Positions 55,224 to 64,000 of a stretch of 64,000 bases of DNA are shown here, one piece after another. Under the pieces are notes generated by a model. That model was not told the origin of the DNA and made no database searches. It worked only from the letters and a program-made list of their open reading frames with translations. The first letter of the stretch is position 1, and the number at the start of each line of letters is the position of its first letter. Both the position numbers and the translations under genes were made by a program. The stretch covers positions 277,473,614 to 277,537,613 of the forward strand of contig CP136064.1 in assembly GCA_032622095.1 (NCBI GenBank), written 5' to 3'. Source of the DNA: Siphonodentalium dalli (Eukaryota; Mollusca; Scaphopoda; Gadilida; Siphonodentaliidae).

Positions 55224-56470
55224 CAGCTCCCAAAGTTATGATCAGCAACCAACATGACATACCCGAGTATTCTGAAATTTCTAATTCACCAAAGGAGATA
55301 TTGGAAAATACTGCTAACTCGACTCAATTTGGACCAGTTCACAGCTTATCAGATTTATATAAAACTGTTTCGGAAATGAAGGAGCAAAATAAAACATATT
55401 CTGCCAAACTGGCCAAAGCGATGAATACTCTCATGGACAGAATGAATAACAATGACACACTCTTAAACCAGCTATCCGAGAGAATTGATAAAATTGAGGA
55501 ACAAATTGAAGTGAATCAGCTTGATATCGAGCGTACGGCCGATGAAAGATGCTCAGGAGTCTCGAAACTGAAAAGTGACATACGAGATATTAAAATGGAC
55601 AAGGAATCAATGCGCGATGAAATACAGTCGCTGACAAGATCAGTTAATTCCAACACAGGGTACATAGGAACACTCAAAGGCAAAAATAAACAAAAACAAC
55701 AAAAAGTTCCAAAACAGAATGTGAAAATTTGTGATCCAAACAAGGATGCTACGGATTCTAAAATAAATTCAGACGAAAACACGGACGACAATTCAAATTC
55801 CTTACACGATGATGCTAACTCGCCACGCGATGAAAGTGTTAATGCGACTGCGGAATCTGAACCAAAACCAACTGAAACTGATGAACGCATTGAGTTAAAT
55901 TGTATGGATAAAATGAATATAAAACTAAACAAATTCTCACGAGAGATTGCCGGCCTTTTCCAGGACTTCACCACTCATACTATGAATGGAATCAATAATA
56001 GATTAAACCACATGTACAATCAACAGCAGATGTTTAATCAACAGTTACTAAATGCTAGTCCGGACAAACAAATTACCAGCAGTCCAAACGGCCAGACAAC
56101 TAAGTCCTATAACTCTATTACAGTTGACGACTTCGATGAATCGTACTCAAATCGCACATATTCTGAAGTCACTCGAAATGGGAATAAAGGACAAGGCAAT
56201 ACGCCGAGACAGCGAAACGACACAAGCACTCCTAATCAAAAGCGACCACCAACGACTTTTGAAAATGACGACAATCTCCAACAACGTCGCCCTAACGTAC
56301 AACACCACAGGAGACACAGGTCGCCACCAAGTGATAGTCAGGCGGAAAATTCAATGCGCATAAAACACAACACGCCGATAAATACGATCCGAGTATTTGT
56401 CGGTAACTTGCTCGACAGTGTTACTCCCGAAGCCATTCAGGACTATCTCGATTGTTCGCATGATGCATAG
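55202..56470 (+). pseudogene. LINE ORF1, coiled-coil and RRM-like segment
   Basis: 422 codons. Residues about 45-140 are heptad-rich (LMDRMNNNDTLLNQLSERID then KIEEQIEVNQLDIE), a likely trimerising coiled coil. Residues 165-400 are acidic/Asn/Gln-rich and low in order. The end, TIRVFVGNLLDSVTPEAIQD, looks like the first strand and helix of an RRM-like fold and stops early at TAG (56468-56470). A different frame continues ARINIHEDDMTKVTNKNFWP then RQVFCRLWL to 56627, the expected rest of the domain. So ORF1 carries a second frameshift. ORF1 proteins bind the LINE RNA; this copy is unlikely to make a full one. Confidence 0.75.
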
Positions 56471-56714
56471 TAGGAAAGAACATACTGTTTCTGCCAGAAT
56501 AAATATACACGAAGATGACATGACAAAAGTAACCAATAAAAACTTCTGGCCGCGTCAAGTATTCTGTCGACTCTGGCTTTCTCAAAATGATTTCGATAGA
56601 CGACAAACCCAGTATAATGGGAATTGAACATATAATTATGTCATATGGTTTATGCTACTCTGGATTCTTTTCTTGTTGTACCTCATTGTACTCATGTTGT
56701 ATATTTTACTGTAA

Positions 56715-59700
56715 TTGACAATGTCACACGCACAGATAGCTATAGCCACTTGGAATTGTACTGGTCTTTCGGCATCAGCTGATTCAATATCCGGTGCCTT
56801 CTTGAATGACATGATTCACGAGAGGAACATAGATATCTGTGGTATCAGTGAACATTGGCTACACGAACACAACTCTCATATACTCGAACCTATGCTAGTC
56901 AACTACAAATGCCACATTGTGTGTGATTTCTCTCAAAGGCTACCCCATCAGCGGGGGAGACATAAAGGTGGCGTGGCCCTTATATGGAAAGAAGTTCTAG
57001 ACCCCTATGTATCAACCATACAAATTGATGACGATAGAATTTGTGGTATCCAAGTTGAATTACCTGATGCAGATTACCTATACATATTCCAAGTGTATCT
57101 ACCGTCAACCAACTATACAGACGAGTTTCATTTACAATATACACAAGCACTCGGTGATATCATAGATACTTACTTTTCTCTAGGTCATGTTATTATCATG
57201 GGCGATTTCAATTGTACTCTTTCAAGATCACGTCCGCGAGACAACTCTCTCCGCAGAGTACTCGAACCAAAACAGTTTGTACCAGTAAATGAAAGTAACC
57301 TTTGCGCTGGCAGAAAAGCAACTTTTGTTCCTGCCACTGGTGGTGAGGGCACGTCTATTGATTATGTGTTGTATTCACACAGAGACATTTATATGACTCT
57401 CGTGCATGCTGAAATTATTGATGATGACGTTACTGATATTTCTAACCATAGACCAATTGTATGTTTATTCAGATGTGACATTCAAGCTGACAGTTCCAAA
57501 CGGAGATCTAACTCGACCCCCATGTATAACTGGAAGAAATTTAGATCCTCACCAAACTTAATGAGTCAGTATAAATACACTCTAGCATCGCTTCTTCCAC
57601 AAAGCTATAAAATAAATAGCAGAGGCGATGTAGACGCTCTTTATAATAATATTATTTCAGCAATTCAACGAGCGTCGAGTGAAATAATTCCACAAAAAAC
57701 ATTCAAAAGCCATCTCAAACCGTTTTGGAACAGTCACTTGAAGGACTTGCACGCTCACATGACAACAAGCAGACGGAATTGGATCACTGCTGGTAGATCT
57801 CGGGAAGTGGATCATGCATTATATGTAGAATATAAGTCTAGAAAATGCGCCTTCAGACGGGAGTTTAGGCAATGCTGCAATCAAAATTTGAGTGATCGTA
57901 ACAATGAGCTAGACACCGCTGCTGAAGTAGATCAAGGGTCATTCTTTAAAATAATAAATTCTAGGCGAAATTATGAGAATAGACCAAACAAGATTTTTGA
58001 ATACAACGGGGCAACTTTAAGAAATTCCTCAGAAATATCAGATGGGTGGGCCGACTACTTTGAGTCACTATACAAACCATTGGTACATGATAGCTTTGAC
58101 GAGAACCACCTTCAAATTGTAAACGACACCGTCGCAGACCTCGCAAATGGCCAATACTGTAAAACGGGGAGTAACTCTAAATATGTCACTGAACCTGTAC
58201 TTGAAGATGAAGTCGAGAACACGCTCAAAACACTCAACTTGAACAAAGCTTCGGGGTGGGATAATGTTTATAATGAACACTTGGCCCTTGGTGGTACGGC
58301 ATTGATCAAAGGCCTAACTGCACTATTGGCGGGTATCATGATGTTTTCTCATATACCAGAACCGGCTAAGATTGGGATAATCCTTCCTCTGTACAAAGGA
58401 GGCAACAAACCCCGAAAGTTATTTGACAGCTATCGCGCGATAACCCTGCTCCCTGCCATTTACAAATTTCTCGAAAAAATAATTTTATTAAGACTAGAGT
58501 ATCGTGTTCCTGATATGATCAAAGTACATGCATTGCAACACGGTTTTCAGAAGGGTATCAACTGTCTCATGGACTCGTTTCTTATTTACGAATCTAAAGA
58601 ATTTGCATCAGAAAACGACAGTAAGTTGTTCACATGTTTCCTTGATGTCCAGAAGGCATTTGATACCGTGTGGATAAATGGTCTTCTCTATAAACTTCAT
58701 CTCCTCGGTTTTGATGAGAAAATATGGCTACTGTTTCATCAAATGCTTACAGGTACTTCTTGTCATGTAAAATATGGGAATTGTCAGTCCAGAAAATTTC
58801 AGATAGAACAGGGAACAAAACAAGGGGGCGTCATTTCACCTTTGTTCTACATGATCTTCGTTGATCAGCTCTTAACAGAGCTTGCAAATTCGGGAGCAGG
58901 ACTAAATATGTTCTCTATAAATTGTTCATGCCCGACACAAGCCGATGATATGACCTTGATCTCTGTTTCGGAAAATGGCCTGCAGCACCTAATGAATATA
59001 TGCACAAACTACAGTCGCAAATGGAGATATAAATATAATGAACAAAAGACAGTAGTTATTGTCTTCAATGAAAGCAAGAACGAGCACACTAAGGCTAGTT
59101 GTAATAGGGCATGGACTCTTTGTGGAAAACAACTGTCTGAGGTCGAGAGTTTGGTTCACTTAGGCGTCCCTATACACAAATTCAATCACAAAGGTAACGC
59201 CATAGACGTAATAAAAACAAAACTCAGATCAAGCTATTTTTCACTGTCGAACATAGGTATGTATGCAGGTGGTATAACCCCAACAAGCAGTAGGAAATTA
59301 TACACATCCATCGTTTTACCAAGGGGCCTCTTCGGATGCGAACTGCTGTGTGGTATGACTGATTCAGATAATTTGTCTCTGGAAAGAACGCACCGATTTT
59401 GTCTTAAAAAGATTCAAGGTCTTCATTATCAAACACGTACCAACATCGCAGAAGGGTTAATGGGTATCGGAAACGTTCAAAGTTTTATTGAAAAAAAGAA
59501 GCTCCTATTTTTCAGCAGCTTGTGTACTCTCAGTACAGAGAAGGCAGCCAAATATGTATTCTTGCTAAGGCTGCACTCTTTCTTCATAACTGGTGTTTCT
59601 AAGTATTCATTCATTGCCGACATTGTAGATATCATAGAGAGCCACCAGTTGATGCCATACCTCACCAATTATGTATCTCATAGTGATTTCCCAACAAAGC

Positions 59701-60236
59701 AGATTTGGAAAGGTATAGTGCGCAAGGCAATTTCCGATTATACAGAATCCGAATGGGAAAGCGCGGCGAGCGACAAATCACTCCATCGCTTTCATAACAT
59801 ACATCCAAAGTTAACTGTCTCTCACCTGTGGCGCTGCTGTCGAAAATTCCCAAGACACAAAATCGCATACCTGACTGTGGGTGGAATCATAGCTTGTACT
59901 GGGTCCGTATCACTAACTTGTAGCAAGTGTGGTGGGGATTACGATGATCTCCCCTTACATGCTATTATGAACTGCCCAGCGATTGCGGAATACCGCAATG
60001 ATATATGGTATGAACTGATGAATAAATTCGATATTCCATGTATTCTAAAACTGGATAGCCTCAGTCCAGATATCCAATTAAATGTTTTCCTCACTGCACG
60101 GCCAAGAGAATTATTCGATATCATTTGTGAAGCTGACATGTTCACAGACTTCATGGTCTGTAGCACATATTGCCTGTGGCATGCTTATCACACAATTCAG
60201 ACAAGTCTAATCGACAACGCGGACGTTAATTTATAA
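56715..60236 (+). CDS. LINE ORF2: AP-endonuclease, reverse transcriptase, zinc knuckle (1173 aa)
   Basis: Uninterrupted. Endonuclease residues about 8-252: ATWNCTG (11-17), GISEHW with E46, QVYLPSTNY (126-134), IIMGDFNC (160-167), GTSIDYVL (212-219), ISNHRPI (242-248, His of the usual SDH as NH). RT about 505-825: KASGWDN (511-517), GIILPLYKGG (554-563), YRAITLLP (573-580), CFLDVQKAFDTVW (641-653), EQGTKQGGVISPL (698-710), PTQADDMTLIS (740-750, catalytic D744-D745 with Gln where Tyr/Phe is usual), HLGVPIHKF (815-823). C-terminal knuckle C1069-x2-C1072-x9-H1082-x4-C1087. It nicks target DNA and reverse-transcribes LINE RNA in the nucleus. The family length is normal. An intact frame suggests a young insertion. 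Confidence 0.96.
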   Translation: MTMSHAQIAIATWNCTGLSASADSISGAFLNDMIHERNIDICGISEHWLHEHNSHILEPMLVNYKCHIVCDFSQRLPHQRGRHKGGVALIWKEVLDPYVSTIQIDDDRICGIQVELPDADYLYIFQVYLPSTNYTDEFHLQYTQALGDIIDTYFSLGHVIIMGDFNCTLSRSRPRDNSLRRVLEPKQFVPVNESNLCAGRKATFVPATGGEGTSIDYVLYSHRDIYMTLVHAEIIDDDVTDISNHRPIVCLFRCDIQADSSKRRSNSTPMYNWKKFRSSPNLMSQYKYTLASLLPQSYKINSRGDVDALYNNIISAIQRASSEIIPQKTFKSHLKPFWNSHLKDLHAHMTTSRRNWITAGRSREVDHALYVEYKSRKCAFRREFRQCCNQNLSDRNNELDTAAEVDQGSFFKIINSRRNYENRPNKIFEYNGATLRNSSEISDGWADYFESLYKPLVHDSFDENHLQIVNDTVADLANGQYCKTGSNSKYVTEPVLEDEVENTLKTLNLNKASGWDNVYNEHLALGGTALIKGLTALLAGIMMFSHIPEPAKIGIILPLYKGGNKPRKLFDSYRAITLLPAIYKFLEKIILLRLEYRVPDMIKVHALQHGFQKGINCLMDSFLIYESKEFASENDSKLFTCFLDVQKAFDTVWINGLLYKLHLLGFDEKIWLLFHQMLTGTSCHVKYGNCQSRKFQIEQGTKQGGVISPLFYMIFVDQLLTELANSGAGLNMFSINCSCPTQADDMTLISVSENGLQHLMNICTNYSRKWRYKYNEQKTVVIVFNESKNEHTKASCNRAWTLCGKQLSEVESLVHLGVPIHKFNHKGNAIDVIKTKLRSSYFSLSNIGMYAGGITPTSSRKLYTSIVLPRGLFGCELLCGMTDSDNLSLERTHRFCLKKIQGLHYQTRTNIAEGLMGIGNVQSFIEKKKLLFFSSLCTLSTEKAAKYVFLLRLHSFFITGVSKYSFIADIVDIIESHQLMPYLTNYVSHSDFPTKQIWKGIVRKAISDYTESEWESAASDKSLHRFHNIHPKLTVSHLWRCCRKFPRHKIAYLTVGGIIACTGSVSLTCSKCGGDYDDLPLHAIMNCPAIAEYRNDIWYELMNKFDIPCILKLDSLSPDIQLNVFLTARPRELFDIICEADMFTDFMVCSTYCLWHAYHTIQTSLIDNADVNL

Positions 60237-60456
60237 GAACAACAGCTAAGAAACTCAACATAACCTTGATTGCATAGTACACAATCTAATACATGTGTCT
60301 AAATACTATTTCATGTTCATGACCCATACATTGTATATGCATATATGCATCTGTATACATACAGTCAATTAGTACATCTGTCTACCTATATGTGTGTCAG
60401 TATTTAAGCTGTGTATATGTGCTTGGGTTTATACGCTATAGCCTGCGGTGGTCGGC

Positions 60457-60487
<31 letters not shown>

Positions 60488-60782
60488 GTGTGTGCGTGTG
60501 TGAGGGTGTGTGTGTGTGAGTATGGATATGTATGTGTGCATGCATGTATTAGTGTGGGAATTGCATGTATGATGGCGTGCGAGTATGTACGATGTGTGTC
60601 TGTTCGTATCAATATATACATGGTGTATGCGTGTGTATGTTTGCTGAACTCTTAGCGACTATTCTTTGTTGTTATGTCCACTGTATATATGTTTACTGTT
60701 CTTGTATTGTTTGAATTTCCTTTTGTCAATTTATATTATTCATAACTCTCCGTGAATGGAGGAAATAAAGATATATATATAT
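60237..60782 (+). other. LINE 3' UTR
   Basis: TATACAT-rich, then a (TG)n run (60460-60520), ending CTCCGTGAATGGAGGAAATA then AAGA(TA)n. CTCCGTGAATGGAG can form a small stem next to the terminus. The terminus is shared with the RT-less element and the 9183 and 50377 fragments, so it may be what the RT recognises. Confidence 0.7.
60460..60530. repeat. TG microsatellite
   Basis: (TG)n with GAGGG and GCG interruptions in the LINE 3' UTR. Confidence 0.95.
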
Positions 60783-62318
60783 ATACAAAGGCGGTGTTTG
60801 TTTATGTTGGCACAAATGGTATGCTACAATATATAGACAGCAATGTCTATCGTATATGTGGCATTCAAATGCAAATTTCTCGGCGCAACTTCTTATACGT
60901 TTTTCAAGTGTATCTCCCATCCACAAATTATTCTGTTTAATTTTACAGAGAGATATACAGAAAATATCAGACCTGATAACCTTAAATTCTCGACTTGGCA
61001 ACGTTATTGTTGTTGTTCTAGGTGACTTCAGGAAACCAACGGAAGACTGAAATCGCAGTTTTCAATTAATGCTCAAAGTACAATCTTATGTTTCTGCAAA
61101 TAGCTCCGAAATGTGTGATGTTAACAATTCACATACATGACTGCAGACGGAACATGTGTCACCACAATCTATCACATCATCATACATTATGTCGATTCAG
61201 GGATCTCTATTCCCAAATTGGCATGGAAGAAACGCACGCGGCAGAGGTACACGCCGTAAATGAAACTTCATGTAAATAAAATGTTATGACTGAACCTTCT
61301 TTTAGTCGCTTCCTAAGAATCCTGGAATCCCTTCACATTTCTAACTTGTGGCGTTTGTGTCGGAAATTTCTCAAAAACAAAACCGCATATTACACAGTAG
61401 CTCGGGTTATTGAAGCATCGGGGTCCATCGAAGCAGGACTATTCCCGGTATGTGGGAATTCATACACCGACAAAATTATGCACATACTTATTGAGTGCCA
61501 CGCTCTGGTTAACATACACAATGAATTGTTGTATGCAATGGTTGACCAATATGGATTGCAATTATTTATTTCTGTCTACGCGTATATCAAATATTATTAT
61601 CCATCCCTTAACTAACACCATTTCCGATTGGGCAAAAGCCGCCACGTGATAGTCCTGGAAAAAGTCACATTGGACTCCCGACTGTACAATATCACTTTTT
61701 ATTGGGACTCTGTGACGTCACGAATTAACTTTATTGCAAAATGAATCGGTGAAATATTGTGATGCGCGCGCAACACTGATGGATTTTAGCAGACGTTTCA
61801 CTTCCGCATTGAGTTTTTTTTCCTCACTTCCGTGTTTACTTTTCCAAATCATGCTTTCTGATGATCAATATACAGGCTTTTATAGAGAATTAAGTGCCGA
61901 CAAATACCAAAAATAACCACAAAAGTTTTATTCCCAAAATTTGGATAAACGTACAGATGGATAATAAAAATGTCATTATACAATGTTGTCTACAGTGTGA
62001 GTTTTTCTTGTACTCGTCCAGGTTGTGGTGAAAAGTCATATTGGACTCGACACTGGCTTGTCTCGTCCAATATGACTTTTCACCACAACCTTGACTCGTA
62101 CAAGAAAAACACATACTGTACACAACATTGTATAATAACTTTATAATGAATAATGAATCGACACGGTGATGTCGTCGAAATTTAAGCAAATAGTGACATC
62201 TATTGAATGTCATTTGAAATGATTATGCGAATACACTGCTCGCTTCATTATTATCATCATCATAATCATAATCACCATCGTCATCATCGTCATCACCATC
62301 GTCATCATTTATATCGTC

Positions 62319-62709
62319 ATTATCAGCAGGGGCGCCGGAAGCATCCAAGGGCAGGGGGCAGAGCCTACAAAAGGGGCACTTTTCCGCAAAAAAGGGCATT
62401 TTCTCCGCAAACTCGGGAAAATAACCATAAATTCATTGCTGCAAAAATCCCTATTTTAATGGTATTTGTCGGTTTTTATGGCCGTTTTGTGATAAAATTG
62501 ACAAAAAATAATATTCCTTGTGAAATTGGTGGTATTTGGACCAAAAAAGTCACATTTTGCTATAAAAACACGAGATTAAACACACAAAAAGAATTTTCTG
62601 TCTCCAGAAAAAGGGCAAGTCCTGCCCCCGCTGGCCCCCCTTGGTCAAGGGCAGGGGGGTCAGCTGCCCCCTCTGCCCCCCCCCCTCTTCCGGCGCCCCT
62701 GATTATCAG
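62319..62709. mobile_element. hAT-like element, 375-bp form
   Basis: ATTATCAG at 62319-62326 and 62702-62709; element 62327-62701 with the same CAGGGGCGCCGGAAG ends as 53120-53450. About 44 bp more near the right end (CCTTGGTCAAGGGCAGGGGG and following C-run). Confidence 0.93.
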
Positions 62710-62915
62710 CATCATCATCATTATAATAATAATAATACTAATTTTTCATCGTGATCATCGATCATCACTACCATTAACACCATCGCCATCGTTGATCACA
62801 CACACATCATCAGCATCATTATCGTCACACTTATCATCACCATCGCCATCATCACCACCGTAAACATCATCATCATCATAATTTGTACATAAGTGTAGAT
62901 ATATCCAGTGTCTGA

Positions 62916-63285
62916 TATTATAGGTACTCAATCCGATCAGACGCTTTGGCTTCGGGGGTAAAACAGCATATTTGATTCGAGTCGATGAACCCACCCATCA
63001 AAGCTCAGAGTGGTCAGATGAAGATGGATAACTCTAAAATCAAGTTGTTATTACTACCACTTGATTTTATAGTTATCCATCTTCATCCGCAATACCGTCC
63101 GTTTGACCACGTGTTTCTGGGCCACTAATTACTGCAGATATCGAGAAATAAGAAACTTCAAAAATCGATATATGATCACTCTGAGCTTTGATGGGTGGGC
63201 TCATCGACTCAAATCAAATATTTTTTACCCACGAAGCCAAAGAAATATTAACTGAGGAGCGTCTGACCGGATTGAGTACCTTTAA
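62916..63285. mobile_element. TTAA MITE in copy 3
   Basis: Left TTAT/right TTAA (63282-63285) as in copy 2. Confidence 0.8.
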
Positions 63286-63393
63286 CATCTTTACTATAAT
63301 TCAGCATTATTGGTTCATATTTCTGTACATATCAATTATTTGTTACATGCTTTATAAATATTCACAGAATGGAGGAAATAAAGAAATAATAAT

Positions 63394-63440
63394 AATTTGG
63401 TAAACTTCGGACTGAATGCTTTATAGTTACACTAACTGAA
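63394..63440. repeat. Right target-site duplication of the RT-less element, block B
   Basis: Counterpart of 12500-12546, with CTTCGG for CTTTGG, a change shared with 54146-54178. Confidence 0.85.
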
Positions 63441-63909
63441 ACATGCTGCCCGTGATAGCGTTTACTCCGCTTTTATATCAGTGCTAGATTAAATCGTTCC
63501 TGTTTTTGTTTTTAAGTGATTCAGTAAAAATAACTTGCATCAAAGATTCCATTGAACTGTTACTTTATTTCATTGTGCTGTGCGTATGTTTTATCACTAA
63601 GTTATCTGAACTATTATTTTTTTGTCATATTGTAGATATGTTAGAATAAATTATTTTAAACATAAAACATATATGTGCTTTCAAATACAATTATTTCCTC
63701 ACAATGAAATGTGCACTATATGCATCCGCTATCCCATATGGTTAGAGGGGATACCATTGCATTGGATTATATTAGCAGCTGGCAATACCCCGGGTTGTGG
63801 AAAGGATTATTTAGAAATAAGGGTGAGATTATTTCGGAATAAGAGTGGGATTATTTCGGAATAAATTTCGAAATAAGGGTGGGAGTTATTCATTCGGAAC
63901 ACCAGCTAG
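63441..63909. other. Displaced 3' flank, block B
   Basis: Matches 12547-13085, including a shorter GATTATTTCGGAATAA array at 63805-63895. No gene. Confidence 0.5.
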
Positions 63910-64000
63910 TCTAATATATATTTTGGGATTTTGACGAAATTTGATACCTACGGGTGATTTTGTCCAGGGAGTGTTTTGAACGGGTCAAATCGTGACCCCG
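63910..64000 (+). mobile_element. Helitron-like element, 5' end, runs off the window
   Basis: TCTAATATATATTTTGGGAT followed by CGAAATTTGATACCTACGGG and GGGTCAAATCGTGACC: the 5' end and first tandem unit of the family at 47650 and 49636, in plus orientation. Confidence 0.65.

Larger units (their letters stand above)
54179..60782 (+). mobile_element. Near-complete LINE (non-LTR retrotransposon), 6.6 kb
   Basis: Inserted in the interstitial copy of the host target sequence (54146-54178). Parts: 5' UTR 54179-54635, ORF1 54636-56470 (broken), ORF2 56715-60236 (intact), 3' UTR to GTGAATGGAGGAAATAAAGA and a short TA repeat ending near 60782. Compared with 51479-51505, about 20 bp of target are missing at the right junction rather than duplicated. 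AP-endonuclease plus RT plus C-terminal knuckle is the CR1/Jockey-like layout; the clade is not fixed by reading alone. Confidence 0.92.
60783..63393 (+). mobile_element. RT-less LINE derivative, copy 3
   Basis: Begins ATACAAAGGCGGTG directly after the LINE tail and lacks the left TSD. It matches copy 2 closely, including the hAT-like insertion at 62327, but lacks the extra CAT block of copy 2. C-terminal remnant 61286-61615, palindrome 61995-62117, MITE 62916-63285. It shares the right TSD at 63394-63440, so copies 2 and 3 derive from a tandem duplication. Confidence 0.8.
43890..63895 (+). repeat. Segmental duplication, block B
   Basis: Paralogue of 6384-13090 in the same orientation, enlarged by private insertions (46314-48450; Helitron-like 49636-50376; hAT-like 53120-53450; LINE 54179-60782) and tandem duplications (780 bp at 48362; second copy of the RT-less element at 60783). 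Confidence 0.9.

Overview
The window looks like repeat-rich nuclear DNA of an animal, most likely an aquatic invertebrate. The LINE types and the terminal transmembrane exon resemble ones I associate with molluscs, but this taxonomic guess is weak. Evidence for a eukaryote is direct: phase-matched exons with GT/AG splice sites, several non-LTR retrotransposons, non-autonomous DNA transposons with readable target-site duplications, Helitron-like ends, satellites and microsatellites. I saw no bacterial operon, CRISPR array, rRNA or tRNA.

Layout. 0-6 kb: Helitron-like and inverted-repeat elements, including one with a 27-copy 20-bp minisatellite in one arm, and a LINE C-terminal fragment. 6.4-13.1 kb (block A): the 3' part of a candidate host membrane-protein gene (exons 7545-7763 and 9968-10227, phase-compatible), whose intron is filled with transposons and whose stop codon lies inside a 47-bp target-site duplication made by a 2.2-kb RT-less LINE derivative. 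13.9-23.1 kb: two large inverted arrays of degenerate tandem repeats, a TIR element, a LINE fragment interrupted by a TTAA transposon, and two phase-matched exons (19576-19682, 20064-20140). 23.2-26.7 kb: minus-strand LINE relics, one split by an 857-bp hAT-like insertion with a perfect 8-bp TSD. 27-31.1 kb: an inverted-repeat region enclosing a roughly 352-bp satellite and a C2H2/acidic ORF. 33.5-38.7 kb: three foldback palindromes with related loops, a LINE scrap, a 201-aa multi-pass membrane ORF, TIR elements and a 28-bp minisatellite. 38.8-41.2 kb: a decayed Maverick/Polinton on the minus strand (protease, a conserved structural-type ORF, integrase). 41.5-43.2 kb: more tandem/inverted arrays.

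43.9-63.9 kb (block B) is a second copy of block A, greatly enlarged. It carries Helitron insertions, an exact 780-bp tandem duplication, a second copy of the RT-less element, and a near-complete LINE (54179-60782) with an intact 1173-aa ORF2 and a twice-broken ORF1. In B the ectodomain exon is broken, while the terminal transmembrane exon stays open. Because A and B are paralogous, several insertions in B can be compared with their empty sites in A, giving precise element ends and a relative order of events. No complete host gene can be assembled from this window alone.
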